From Acinetobacter sp. CFCC 10889 (GTDB lineage Bacteria; Pseudomonadota; Gammaproteobacteria; Pseudomonadales; Moraxellaceae), in NCBI RefSeq assembly GCF_003268395.1, contig NZ_LQXQ01000038.1, positions 1 through 40,641 of the forward strand: a stretch of 40,641 bases of DNA, given 5' to 3'. Positions 8,567 to 17,421 of the stretch are shown here, in pieces. The notes under the pieces were generated by a model. The model worked only from the letters and a program-made list of their open reading frames with translations. It was not told the DNA's origin and ran no database searches. Made by a program: the position numbers and the translations under genes. Positions within the stretch are counted from its first letter, which is position 1. The number at the start of each line of letters is the position of its first letter.

Positions 8567-9772
8567 TTATACCAACTCAATAATGGTCGCAATACCCATG
8601 CCACCACCTACACACAATGTCGCTAAACCACGTTTTTTGCCTTGACGCTCAAGTTCATCAAGCAAAGTACCTAAAATCATTGCACCTGTTGCGCCCAATG
8701 GATGACCCATGGCAATCGAGCCGCCATTTACATTGACTTTTTCCACAGGAACATTTAATTCATTAATGAAACGCATTACCACAGAAGCAAAGGCTTCATT
8801 GACTTCAAACAGGTCAATATCATCAATCGTTAAGCCTGCTTTAGCTAAAGCTTTACGTGCAGCAGGTGCAGGACCTGTCAACATGATTGTAGGGTCTGTT
8901 CCTACAAGTGCTGTTGCTAAAACTTTGGCACGTGGTTTTAAACCTTGTTCTTTGACTGCTTTTTCTGAAGCAAGCAGTACCACCGCAGCACCATCCACAA
9001 TACCTGATGAGTTCCCTGCATGATGCACGTGATTGATCTTTTGCGCTTCAGGATATTGTTGAAGAGCAACCGCATCAAAGCCCATGCCCCCCATCATTTC
9101 AAAACTTGGATTAAGTTTTGCCAAGCCTTCAGCAGTTGTCGTTGGTTTGATAAATTCATCTTTATCTAAAATTATTACGCCTGCTTTGTCTTTTACAGCC
9201 ACGATGGATTTATCAAAATGACCTGCCGCTTGTGCAGCAGCTGCTTTACGCTGTGAATTTGCAGCAAATTCATCCACATCGGAACGCGTATAACCATCCA
9301 GAGTTGCGATAAGATCCGCGCCAATGCCTTGTGGGACAAAGTTGGATTTTAAGTTGGTTTCAGGATCAAGCGCCCACGGTCCACCATCTGAACCCATCGG
9401 GATACGTGACATAGACTCTACGCCACCAGCAACAACCACGTCTTCCCAGCCTGAACGGACTTTTTGCGCAGCCATGTTCACAGCTTCTAGACCAGATGCA
9501 CAGAAACGGTTGATCTGCACACCAGCAACATCATTGTCCCAACCTGCAGCAATCGCAGCAGTTTTGGCAATATCACCACCTTGGTCTGCAATCGGGGTCA
9601 CACAGCCCAGTACGATGTCGTCTACTTTAGAGGTATCTAAATTGTGACGATCTTTTAATTCATTGAGTAATGTAGTGAGTAAGGTAATTGGTTTGACACT
9701 GTACAGTGAACCATCTTTCTTTCCTTTTCCGCGTGGTGTGCGAATGGCATCAATGATGTAAGCCTCGCTCAT
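8567..9772 (-). CDS. acetyl-CoA C-acyltransferase (thiolase), FadA/FadI-like
   Basis: A 401-residue thiolase that cleaves 3-ketoacyl-CoA to acetyl-CoA and a shortened acyl-CoA. The nucleophilic Cys is C91 in [11 protein letters not shown], the active-site His is in [15 protein letters not shown], and the second Cys is in [10 protein letters not shown] near the C-terminus; NEAFA is also present. It is the first gene of the two-gene operon. AGAAGGA upstream of the ATG at 9772 is a good ribosome binding site. Control probably acts at the repeat-containing promoter at 9816-9896. The length (401) is a little greater than classical FadA (about 390) and near acetoacetyl-CoA thiolases. Confidence 0.92.
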   Translation of the reverse strand: MSEAYIIDAIRTPRGKGKKDGSLYSVKPITLLTTLLNELKDRHNLDTSKVDDIVLGCVTPIADQGGDIAKTAAIAAGWDNDVAGVQINRFCASGLEAVNMAAQKVRSGWEDVVVAGGVESMSRIPMGSDGGPWALDPETNLKSNFVPQGIGADLIATLDGYTRSDVDEFAANSQRKAAAAQAAGHFDKSIVAVKDKAGVIILDKDEFIKPTTTAEGLAKLNPSFEMMGGMGFDAVALQQYPEAQKINHVHHAGNSSGIVDGAAVVLLASEKAVKEQGLKPRAKVLATALVGTDPTIMLTGPAPAARKALAKAGLTIDDIDLFEVNEAFASVVMRFINELNVPVEKVNVNGGSIAMGHPLGATGAMILGTLLDELERQGKKRGLATLCVGGGMGIATIIELV

Positions 9773-9815
9773 AGCTGTTCCTTCTTATGACTTCTAAAAT
9801 TGTTATGTGACTTTG

Positions 9816-9843
9816 AGTGTACTTTATAAAGTTTAGAGTTCAA
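9816..9843 (-). promoter_or_regulatory. candidate promoter of the beta-oxidation operon
   Basis: On the minus strand, TTGAAC (9843-9838) and TACACT (9821-9816) are separated by 16 bases, 44 bases upstream of the thiolase start. The -35 hexamer lies inside one copy of the repeated TCAAT motif, so a protein bound there would compete with RNA polymerase. Assigned by eye. Confidence 0.45.
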
Positions 9844-9896
9844 TGACGAGAACGAAACAGTTCAATGATATTTTTTGTCAATTCGTTATTGAACTC
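9836..9896. promoter_or_regulatory. operator-like repeat cluster upstream of the beta-oxidation operon
   Basis: GAGTTCAAT at 9836-9844 is repeated in inverted form as ATTGAACTC at 9888-9896. Extending the match, GAGTTCAATGACGA compares with GAGTTCAATAACGA on the other strand. A third copy, AGTTCAATGA, lies at 9859-9868, 22 bases (about two helical turns) from the first. The right-hand copy contains a perfect palindrome TCAAT-TCGTT-ATTGA at 9878-9892. This is the arrangement of a repressor operator. The regulator is not identified, and the motif does not resemble the PsrA-type GAAAC/GTTTC site. Confidence 0.55.
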
Positions 9897-10017
9897 ATTT
9901 TAGCATTTGTAAAATAAATCAAAATCTTATGAATTTTGTTTGAAGTTATATTTGGTAGAAATAGCAAATCGCTCATTTATGTTGCAATTTTTTAACCATT
10001 TTCATCTGGTTTTACAA

Positions 10018-10533
10018 TCAAGATAAGATGAATTGCATTGCACAACGACTGTCACCAACAAAACCATGCTCAACTTCATTGTTTATTTTTTGTTTTAAAT
10101 AAGGTTTTAAATTTTGCGGATTTAACAGTTCAAAGCCTAATTTTTCATAAAATGGACGATTCCAAGCCACATCTGTAAATGTGGTCAATGTCACTGCTTG
10201 AAAACCTTGTTGTTTGGCAAAATCAATCATATATGTCATGAGCTGACGACCAATGCCTTGTTGTTGATATTCAGCAGCAACATCCAGTTCAATGATATAT
10301 AAATCCTGCGCTTGCTTTTCGGCATATAAAAAGCCAATCACTTGATTTTGTACATTCACAGCAACAAAAGCATCATGATTTTGAATCAAATCTAAATGTT
10401 GATCACTTGACATGACCGCACTTTCGGCAAGCCATTTTAACTGTGGAATTTGAGTAAAGGCTTGATTGGCAGAGTATTCAATTTCTATCAACAGAGGAAT
10501 GTCTGAGGGGAATGTTTTACGAATTTTCAGCAT
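10018..10533 (-). CDS. GNAT-family N-acetyltransferase
   Basis: A 171-residue GNAT acetyltransferase of unknown substrate. The acetyl-CoA binding segment EYQQQGIGRQLMTYMIDFA (QxxGIG type) is followed by NRPFYEKLGFELL, the usual C-terminal FYxxxGF element. The C-terminal FVGDSRCAMQF tail is common in Acinetobacter-type members. It stands alone between the beta-oxidation promoter region and the AraC gene on the same strand; an AraC-gene terminator separates it from that gene. The ATG at 10533 is the only reasonable start. Confidence 0.85.
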   Translation of the reverse strand: MLKIRKTFPSDIPLLIEIEYSANQAFTQIPQLKWLAESAVMSSDQHLDLIQNHDAFVAVNVQNQVIGFLYAEKQAQDLYIIELDVAAEYQQQGIGRQLMTYMIDFAKQQGFQAVTLTTFTDVAWNRPFYEKLGFELLNPQNLKPYLKQKINNEVEHGFVGDSRCAMQFILS

Positions 10534-10597
10534 AAGTATTATTTCAATATTAAAAGTACGATTTTATAGAGTGCATAGATGACATCCATTTTTTTGA

Positions 10598-10624
10598 TAA
10601 AAAAAGCCCAAGCTATACTTGGGC
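10598..10624 (-). terminator. rho-independent terminator of the AraC-type gene
   Basis: Perfect 7-bp GC-rich stem GCCCAAG / CTTGGGC with loop CTATA, followed on the minus strand by a run of seven T. It lies 25 bases after the stop codon of the regulator gene. Confidence 0.85.
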
Positions 10625-10649
10625 GGAGGTAAAACTGAATATTTAAAAA

Positions 10650-11660
10650 TCAGTGATAACCATGTAACTGACGATATAAACCTGGTGTGACACCTGTCCA
10701 CTTTTTAAATGCACGATGGAATGTACTGGTTTCACTGAAGCCAACTTGTTGTGCGACATCTTCTAAGGTTAAATCTGGATTGAGCAACAAGTGAATGGCT
10801 GCATCACGGCGTAAAGCATCTTTTACACCTTGATAGCTCTTGCCTTCAGCTGCCAAACGACGGCGCAAAGTTTGTGGCGATAAATACAACATTGAAGCAA
10901 CATCATTCAAAGTTGGCATTTCTTCACCAATCTGACTCTTTAATACTTCACGAATACGAGAGGTGAGCGAGTTAGTATTTTTGAATTTAACCAATAACTG
11001 TGCAGGTGCAGCTTTTAAGAATTCTTCTAGGCTGGCTTCATCTTGACGAATGGGTAGGTCTAAATAATCTGCTGCAAAGGTAATCTCTGTGCGTGGCATG
11101 TCAAATTGCATCACAGGCGCAAAGAACAATGCATCATACTCATCTGCATGATTTGGGCGTGGATAAGCAAAATGTACACGTTCTAGAGGAATACGGCGTT
11201 CGATTAACCAAGAGGCTAAACCATGCCAAATCATCAACATACTTTCAGTAATGAAATGATCAGGATCCATGGTTTTTGGAATGAGCGGAACTAGGCGCGC
11301 TTCATGCTTATCACGTTCAACCGCAACAGACCATTCATCACCAAACAATTTATAAAATTGTGATGACAACTCTAAGGCATCACCTAAGGTTTTTGCATGA
11401 ATGATCAATTGGCACATGATGGCAAAAGAACCCAAACGACGAGGCTGAATATCAAAACCGACATGTTCATCTTGGGTGACCATCCAGAGCATTTTCACAA
11501 AACGAGTGTATTGCTCAGGTGAAATTCTCGCTTTGGGTTGGCGCAGTAACTCTGCTTCAATTCCGACATGTGACAGTAATGTTTCGACATCCATGCCTAG
11601 GCGTTTTACACCTGTGAGCGCTGCATTCACGAAATGGATACTGATCGTATCACGACTCAT
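10650..11660 (-). CDS. AraC/XylS-family transcriptional regulator with Arabinose_bd-type N-domain
   Basis: A 336-residue DNA-binding regulator. The N-terminal about 200 residues are the ligand domain seen in OruR/ArgR-type regulators (PF12625), with the typical GFDIQPRRLGSFAIMCQLIIHAKTLG segment. The C-terminal about 90 residues carry two helix-turn-helix units (LNDVASMLYLSPQTLRRRLA and LEDVAQQVGFSETSTFHRAF) and end in KKWTGVTPGLYR. I chose the ATG at 11660 because AGAAGGA sits six bases upstream; an in-frame ATG at 11690 lacks this. It is divergent from the CaiB-like gene across about 210 bases and probably controls it. Confidence 0.9.
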   Translation of the reverse strand: MSRDTISIHFVNAALTGVKRLGMDVETLLSHVGIEAELLRQPKARISPEQYTRFVKMLWMVTQDEHVGFDIQPRRLGSFAIMCQLIIHAKTLGDALELSSQFYKLFGDEWSVAVERDKHEARLVPLIPKTMDPDHFITESMLMIWHGLASWLIERRIPLERVHFAYPRPNHADEYDALFFAPVMQFDMPRTEITFAADYLDLPIRQDEASLEEFLKAAPAQLLVKFKNTNSLTSRIREVLKSQIGEEMPTLNDVASMLYLSPQTLRRRLAAEGKSYQGVKDALRRDAAIHLLLNPDLTLEDVAQQVGFSETSTFHRAFKKWTGVTPGLYRQLHGYH

Positions 11661-11806
11661 GTTAAATCCTTCTGATTCTTTGATGTTCACTAGCGATTGA
11701 CCTAATACACTCTAAAAAATGTTGGATTGGCGATTTACAACAGTGTGAATTGCCTTTTTACATCTTAAATTGCCGAAATGATCAAGGTAAATGGCTGAAC
11801 ATGACA

Positions 11807-11835
11807 TTGTTATGTTAGTTTTATATTTCTAATAT
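11807..11835 (+). promoter_or_regulatory. candidate promoter of the CaiB-like gene
   Basis: TTGTTA (11807-11812), a 17-base spacer and TAATAT (11830-11835). The -35 hexamer overlaps an imperfect inverted repeat (AACAT at 11798-11802, ATGTT at 11812-11816) that could bind the divergent AraC regulator. Found by eye. Confidence 0.45.
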
Positions 11836-11871
11836 AGATTAAAAATCAACATAAAAATGGTAAATATCATT

Positions 11872-12990
11872 ATGACAAGTGCATTAAATGGATTGAAAGT
11901 ACTCGATTTTTCCACATTATTACCAGGACCATTTGCCACCATGTATCTGGCAGATATGGGTGCAGAAGTGATTCATGTCGAATCGCCAACACGTCCTGAC
12001 TTAGTACGTTTATTTCCACCTTATGCCAATGGGCAAGCAACTTCACATAGTTATTTAAATCGAAATAAACAATCGGTAGCACTTGATCTTAAAGACCCTA
12101 AAAATATTGAATTGATTAAACAAAAAATTTCTGAATTTGACATTGTTGTTGAGCAATTTCGCCCAGGGGTGATGCAACGCCTCGGTTTGGATTATCAAAC
12201 TTTGGCAGAAATTAACCCGAAATTGATTTATTGCTCGATCACAGGTTATGGACAAACAGGATCGTATAAAGATAAAGCAGGACATGACATTAACTATGTG
12301 TCTTTGTCTGGTATTGCGGGGCATAGTGGTCGTCAAGACAGCGGTCCGCCGCCAATGGGGATCCAAATCGCCGATGTTGCTGGTGGTTCTTTACATGCTG
12401 TGATTGGAATTTTGGCGGCAGTGACAGAACGCCATACAAGTGGTTTGGGACAATATATTGATATTTCCATGACCGATTGTGTGGTGGGGTTAAATAATAT
12501 GGCGGCTGCGGCAAGTTTGGCAGGTGGTCAGCAGCAAAAAGTTGAAAATGAGCAGCTCAACGGTGGCACTTTCTATGACTATTATCGTACTCAAGATGGG
12601 CGTTATATTTCAGTTGGAAGTTTAGAGCCACAATTTATGAGTGGTTTGGCAGCAACCTTGGAGTTACCGATTATTTTACAAAAAGGAGCTTCTTTTGATG
12701 CAGAAGACCGTCAAGCGGTAAAAGCTGCCATTCAAGAAAAAATCCTCAGTAAAACATGGGCAGAATGGAATGAAATCTTTGGACAATTGGATTTTTGTGT
12801 AGAGCCAGTGCTGAGTTTGGATGAGGCTTTAAGTTCACCTTTGGCACAACAGCGTAACTGGGTGGTTGAAGTACCATTGAAAGCCAATGCTGAGCAAACA
12901 GAGGTGCAATTGGCATGTCCGATTAAATTTTCACGTTCGCAAATGCGTTATGACTATATTGGTCAAGAGTTGGGTGAAGGGCAGTGGTAA
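11872..12990 (+). CDS. CaiB/BaiF CoA-transferase family protein (alpha-methylacyl-CoA racemase-like)
   Basis: A 372-residue class III CoA-transferase-fold enzyme acting on acyl-CoA thioesters. The N-terminal signature VLDFSTLLPGPFATMYLADMG and VVEQFRPGVMQRLGLDY are present. CSITGYGQTGSYKDKAGHDINY carries the catalytic Asp (D139 from this start). The HDINY form and the absence of a long insertion favour a 2-methylacyl-CoA racemase, which converts (R)- to (S)-methylacyl-CoA for beta-oxidation of branched chains, but a CoA transferase cannot be excluded. An in-frame ATG at 11857 would add five residues. Monocistronic: a terminator follows at 13081. Confidence 0.85.
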   Translation: MTSALNGLKVLDFSTLLPGPFATMYLADMGAEVIHVESPTRPDLVRLFPPYANGQATSHSYLNRNKQSVALDLKDPKNIELIKQKISEFDIVVEQFRPGVMQRLGLDYQTLAEINPKLIYCSITGYGQTGSYKDKAGHDINYVSLSGIAGHSGRQDSGPPPMGIQIADVAGGSLHAVIGILAAVTERHTSGLGQYIDISMTDCVVGLNNMAAAASLAGGQQQKVENEQLNGGTFYDYYRTQDGRYISVGSLEPQFMSGLAATLELPIILQKGASFDAEDRQAVKAAIQEKILSKTWAEWNEIFGQLDFCVEPVLSLDEALSSPLAQQRNWVVEVPLKANAEQTEVQLACPIKFSRSQMRYDYIGQELGEGQW

Positions 12991-13356
12991 GCGTAATATC
13001 TGCTTAAAAAATACTCAGATAAATAAAATTACAAAGCGAGTATTTTGTTAACAAATTAGATGATTTGTAAATAAAAAATCAAGTAATCTTTAAGGAAACG
13101 AGGAGATTACTTTTTTTTATGGGTAAATTTTTCAAAATTAAAATAAGTAATAAAAACATATAAATGTTGTTTTTCTAAAAGAATTTGAAATTCAATTTAT
13201 CAATATTTAAGTGCTTATTTGTTTATAGTAAAGTTTCATTTAGTGATAATTTGTAATTTTATTTGTGGTTGTTGTGGTTAAATTAATTATCACTTTGTAG
13301 CAAAATGAGAGTATTATGCATAATTAGTTACAGTTTTGTTATAAAGGTCACTGAAT
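12991..13356. other. 366-base AT-rich intergenic region
   Basis: The region between the CaiB-like gene and oprB. The left third holds a terminator (13081-13118). The rest is very AT-rich with no open frame of note and probably holds the oprB promoter and upstream elements, but I cannot choose a promoter with confidence. Confidence 0.6.
13081..13118 (+). terminator. rho-independent terminator of the CaiB-like gene
   Basis: Stem AAGTAATCT / AGATTACTT with a 14-base loop, followed directly by T8. About 90 bases after the stop codon. Confidence 0.7.
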
Positions 13357-14610
13357 ATGAAAAAAACGCGTGATTGTTTATATTGGGCTGTGAGCCTTTT
13401 ATCTTTAAGTAGTGTTTTTCAATCTGTTTATGCAGCTGATGCCTTTGATGCAAATAGCCAATGGATGTTTGGCGATTGGAATGGAAAACGAACGCAACTA
13501 CAGCAACAAGGCTATGATTTTAGCTTGGGTTATACAGGTGAAATGGCGACTTTGCTGCATGCTAAACATGCTTCAAGTCATGGTACCGAATATGCTGATC
13601 AATTTGCCATTGGCGCACATCTCGATTTAGAAAAAATCTTAGGCTGGCAAGATACCGAAGCACAAATTACCGTTACAGAGCGTAATGGTCGTTCACTTTC
13701 ACAAACATCTGATGCTTTGGCAGGGCATTTAAGTTCAAGCCAAGAAGTTTGGGGGCGTGAGCAAACATGGCGTTTGACTGATTTTTGGATCAAAAAGAAA
13801 TTTTTAGATCAAAAGTTAGATATTAAAGTGGGGCGTTTTGGTGAAGGTGAAGATTTCAACAGTTTTGACTGTGACTTTCAGAATCTTGCATTGTGTGGTT
13901 CACAAGTCGGTAACTGGGTGGGTGATCAATGGTACAACTGGCCTGTCAGTCAGTTGGCAGCACGGGTTAAATATAATTTACAACCTGAGCTTTATGCGCA
14001 AGTTGGGGTTTATGAATATAACCCTGAAAATCTAGAGCGTGGCAAAGGCTTTAACCTCAGTACTGATGGTTCACATGGTGCAATTATTCCTGCCGAAGTG
14101 GTATGGACACCGAAAGTTGGTGCACAAAAACTCGATGGTGAATATCGTGCTGGTTATTACTACAGTACAGCTGATGCGCAAGAAATTAACCATCCTGAGC
14201 AAACATCACATAAACAAGGTATGTGGATTGTGGCGAAGCAACAAATCACTGCTCATCAAGATGACAAAAATCGTGGTTTAACTGGTTTTGTCAATGTCAC
14301 TGTACATGACTCAGACACCAACACTGTAGGCAATATGCAAAATATTGGTCTTGTTTATAAAGGTGCTTTGGATGCTCGTCCTAAAGATGAAATTGCGTTT
14401 GGTTTAGCTCGAATCAGTATCAATGATGATGTGAATGATCATCAACAACGTCCACAAAATGAAGAATATGATGCTGAAATTTATTACGGCATTCATGCAG
14501 CCGATTGGCTGACCATCCGCCCGAACGTTCAATATATTCGCCATGTGGGTGCGTATAAGAATGGTGAAAATGCGTGGGTGGGTGGCATTAAGTTACAAAC
14601 AGCATTCTAG
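13357..14610 (+). CDS. oprB: OprB-family carbohydrate porin
   Basis: A 417-residue outer-membrane beta-barrel porin for glucose and related sugars. It has a signal peptide of about 26 residues ending in VYAA, then the family's N-terminal FGDWNGKRTQLQQQGYDFSLGYTGE. The body shows alternating aromatic beta-strands, KVGRFGEGEDFNSFDCDFQN, and a C-terminal strand ending in Phe (GGIKLQTAF) as needed for BAM-dependent insertion. It sits just upstream of the membrane glucose dehydrogenase, fitting a role in letting glucose into the periplasm for oxidation. A hairpin with a T-tract lies between the two genes, so gcd may be only partly co-transcribed. Confidence 0.9.
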   Translation: MKKTRDCLYWAVSLLSLSSVFQSVYAADAFDANSQWMFGDWNGKRTQLQQQGYDFSLGYTGEMATLLHAKHASSHGTEYADQFAIGAHLDLEKILGWQDTEAQITVTERNGRSLSQTSDALAGHLSSSQEVWGREQTWRLTDFWIKKKFLDQKLDIKVGRFGEGEDFNSFDCDFQNLALCGSQVGNWVGDQWYNWPVSQLAARVKYNLQPELYAQVGVYEYNPENLERGKGFNLSTDGSHGAIIPAEVVWTPKVGAQKLDGEYRAGYYYSTADAQEINHPEQTSHKQGMWIVAKQQITAHQDDKNRGLTGFVNVTVHDSDTNTVGNMQNIGLVYKGALDARPKDEIAFGLARISINDDVNDHQQRPQNEEYDAEIYYGIHAADWLTIRPNVQYIRHVGAYKNGENAWVGGIKLQTAF

Positions 14611-14634
14611 TTTTTAGATTGTGAATACTTATGG

Positions 14635-14669
14635 ATCAAATGTTAGGTGATTGGCATTTGATTTTTCTT
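14635..14669 (+). terminator. terminator-like hairpin between oprB and gcd
   Basis: Perfect 8-bp stem ATCAAATG / CATTTGAT with a 12-base loop, followed by TTTTCTT. It lies 25 bases after the oprB stop and could reduce read-through into gcd. Confidence 0.55.
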
Positions 14670-14777
14670 GAATGATTTTAGGTATTTTAAATCTAGAAAC
14701 TCATTAATGAACACCATAATTCTTGAGAAAGATGTATGGAACACATTTAACAGGTTTAAAGCATAGAGGTGGTCAAT

Positions 14778-17180
14778 ATGAATACTCCATCTTCAGGATC
14801 AGTACTTAAAACGATTGCAGCAGTGATTGCCGCAATTTTTGGTTTAGTACTGCTGATTGGAGGGATTTATCTTGCAGTGCTTGGTGGCTCTTGGTACTAC
14901 ATCATTGCAGGTTTACTTTTCCTTATTACAGCATTTTTATTACAGAAATTAAAAAGCTCCGCATTGATTGTTTATGCGGTTTTGGTTTTAGGTACAGTGG
15001 TTTGGGGCTTGTGGGAAGTTGGTTCTGACTTCTTTGCACTTGCACCACGTTTAGACATTTTAGGTTTATTTGGTCTATTCCTGTTGATTCCTGCGGTGAC
15101 ACGTGGCTTTGTGAATAGTAAAGGTGCAAAAGTTGCCTTAACAGGTTCATTGGCAATCACTATAGCAGTGATGATTTATTCTATCTTTAATGATCCTCAA
15201 GAAATTCGTGGAACATTAAGTAGTCAACAACCAGCAACAGCACAAGCAATTGCAGGCGTTGCAGAGGGTGATTGGCCTGCCTATGGTCGTACTCAATCAG
15301 GTTTGCGTTATTCTCCATTAACACAAATTAATGCTGAGAATGTTAAAGATTTAAAAGTCGCTTGGACATATAACACGGGTGACTTTAAGACAGATCAAGA
15401 CTCTGGTGAAACCACCAATCAAGTGACCCCAATTAAAGTGGGTGACAACATGTACATTTGTACAACTCACCAAAAATTGGTTGCTTTAGATCCAACAACA
15501 GGTAAAGCCAAATGGACATTTGATCCGAAGTTAAAAGCGGATAATACCTTCCAGCACTTAACTTGTCGTGGTGTATCTTATTTTGATGCCAACAATACTG
15601 TTGGTTTTGAAGCGAGTTTAGCTGCGAAAAAATCAACCTCTGAACAATGTCCACAAAAAGTGATTTTACCTGTCAATGATGGTCGTTTAGTCGCAATTAA
15701 TGCAACGACAGGTAAACCATGTACAGACTTTGGTCATAATGGTGAAGTTGATCTACAAAAAGATATGCCTTTCCCTTATCCAGGTGGTTATATCCCAACA
15801 TCTCCTCCTGTTGTCACAGGTACAACCATTATCATTGCGGGTTCAACCACAGATAACTATTCAACTGAAGAACCATCGGGTGTGATCCGTGGTTATGATG
15901 TGAATACTGGCGCATTGTTATGGGTCTTTGATACAGGCGCTGAGGATCCGAACAAAATCCCTGGTCCAGGTCAAAAATATGTCCAAAACTCACCAAACGC
16001 TTGGGCGCCTTTAGCATACGATGCAGCACTAGATATCGTGTATGTACCTACTGGTGTAGGAACACCAGATATTTGGGGCGGTAACCGTACTGAGTTACAT
16101 GAACGTTATGCAAACTCAATGCTTGCGATCAATGCAACCACAGGTAAATTGGTGTGGAATTTCCAAACGACGCATCATGACTTATGGGATATGGATGTAC
16201 CATCACAACCGACTCTTGCAGACATTCAAGACAAAGCAGGTCAAACCGTGCCTGCAATTTATGTCTTAACCAAAACAGGAAATGCTTTTGTTTTAGATCG
16301 TCGTACAGGTGAAGCGATTGTTCCGATCACTGAAAAACCAGTGCCACAAACGGTAAAACTTGGTCCTCAAACCAAAGGTGAACGCTATTCTCCAACACAG
16401 CCATTTTCAGATTTTGACTTAGCACCAAAAGATAAATTAACCGATAAACAAATGTGGGGTGCAACCATGTTTGATCAGTTGATTTGTCGTGTGTCTTTCC
16501 ACAAACTCAATTATGACGGTATTTATACACCGCCTTCTGAAAATGGAACATTGGTTTTCCCTGGTAACTTAGGTGTGTTTGAATGGGGCGGTATGTCCGT
16601 CAACCCAGACCGTCAAATTGCGGTGATGAATCCAATCGGTTTACCGTTTGTGACCAAACTGATCCCAGCTGATCCAAACCGTAAACAAACTGCTAAAGGT
16701 GCAGGTACAGAAGCAGGCGTGCAACCGATGTATGGCGTTCCATATGGTGTTGAAATCAGTGCATTCCTTTCACCGTTTGGCTTGCCTTGTAAACAACCTG
16801 CATGGGGTTATGTAGCGGGTGTAGATTTGAAAACTCATGACATTGCTTGGAAACGCCGTATTGGTACCATTCGCGACAGCTTACCTGGTATTCCATTACC
16901 GCCATTTAAAATGGGTGTGCCAATGTTGGGTGGTTCAATCTCAACAGCAGGTAACGTGATGTTTGTTGGTGCTACGCAAGACAACTACATCCGTGCGATC
17001 AATGTCAGCAATGGTGATGAGCTTTGGAAAGGTCGTCTACCTGCTGGTGGTCAAGCAACGCCGATGACTTATGAATCAAATGGTAAACAGTATGTTGTGA
17101 TCATGGCTGGTGGTCATGGTTCATTTGGTACTAAAATGGGTGATTCACTCGTGGCTTATGCCTTACCTGATAAAAAATAA
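14778..17180 (+). CDS. gcd: membrane-bound PQQ-dependent glucose dehydrogenase
   Basis: An 800-residue quinoprotein that oxidises D-glucose to gluconolactone in the periplasm and passes electrons to ubiquinone. Residues 1 to about 140 hold five membrane segments. The rest is the periplasmic eight-bladed propeller binding PQQ, beginning at EGDWPAYGRTQSGLRYSPLTQIN. The segment THHDLWDMDVPSQPTL contains the Asp equivalent to the catalytic D466 of E. coli Gcd. The length matches the Acinetobacter calcoaceticus membrane enzyme (about 800). The ATG at 14778 is preferred over the GTG at 14769 because AGAGGTGG is placed correctly for it. No PQQ biosynthesis genes are in the window. Confidence 0.96.
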   Translation: MNTPSSGSVLKTIAAVIAAIFGLVLLIGGIYLAVLGGSWYYIIAGLLFLITAFLLQKLKSSALIVYAVLVLGTVVWGLWEVGSDFFALAPRLDILGLFGLFLLIPAVTRGFVNSKGAKVALTGSLAITIAVMIYSIFNDPQEIRGTLSSQQPATAQAIAGVAEGDWPAYGRTQSGLRYSPLTQINAENVKDLKVAWTYNTGDFKTDQDSGETTNQVTPIKVGDNMYICTTHQKLVALDPTTGKAKWTFDPKLKADNTFQHLTCRGVSYFDANNTVGFEASLAAKKSTSEQCPQKVILPVNDGRLVAINATTGKPCTDFGHNGEVDLQKDMPFPYPGGYIPTSPPVVTGTTIIIAGSTTDNYSTEEPSGVIRGYDVNTGALLWVFDTGAEDPNKIPGPGQKYVQNSPNAWAPLAYDAALDIVYVPTGVGTPDIWGGNRTELHERYANSMLAINATTGKLVWNFQTTHHDLWDMDVPSQPTLADIQDKAGQTVPAIYVLTKTGNAFVLDRRTGEAIVPITEKPVPQTVKLGPQTKGERYSPTQPFSDFDLAPKDKLTDKQMWGATMFDQLICRVSFHKLNYDGIYTPPSENGTLVFPGNLGVFEWGGMSVNPDRQIAVMNPIGLPFVTKLIPADPNRKQTAKGAGTEAGVQPMYGVPYGVEISAFLSPFGLPCKQPAWGYVAGVDLKTHDIAWKRRIGTIRDSLPGIPLPPFKMGVPMLGGSISTAGNVMFVGATQDNYIRAINVSNGDELWKGRLPAGGQATPMTYESNGKQYVVIMAGGHGSFGTKMGDSLVAYALPDKK

Positions 17181-17210
17181 TCTTGTAATCAAGATCATTT
17201 TATTGAAATA

Positions 17211-17238
17211 AAAACAGCCTAATTCGTCAGGCTTTTTT
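17211..17238 (+). terminator. rho-independent terminator of gcd
   Basis: Stem AGCCT / AGGCT with an 8-base loop, extended by A-T pairs from flanking A and T runs. A second small hairpin (ATCTTG-TAAT-CAAGAT, 17180-17195) lies between it and the stop codon. Confidence 0.7.
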
Positions 17239-17421
17239 ATTGTGTATAAATATCTCAATGCTGATTCAACGAGTATTCACAAGAAAAATCGAATAATAAA
17301 AGCACAGTTTTAAATATATCTATAAAAGGCTGAGAAATATTGTGTATTGACTAGAAAATGAGTGATAATCAAAATTGAGACTAAAGTCTAAGAATTTTTA
17401 AAACGAAGGATTGGGTTAAAA

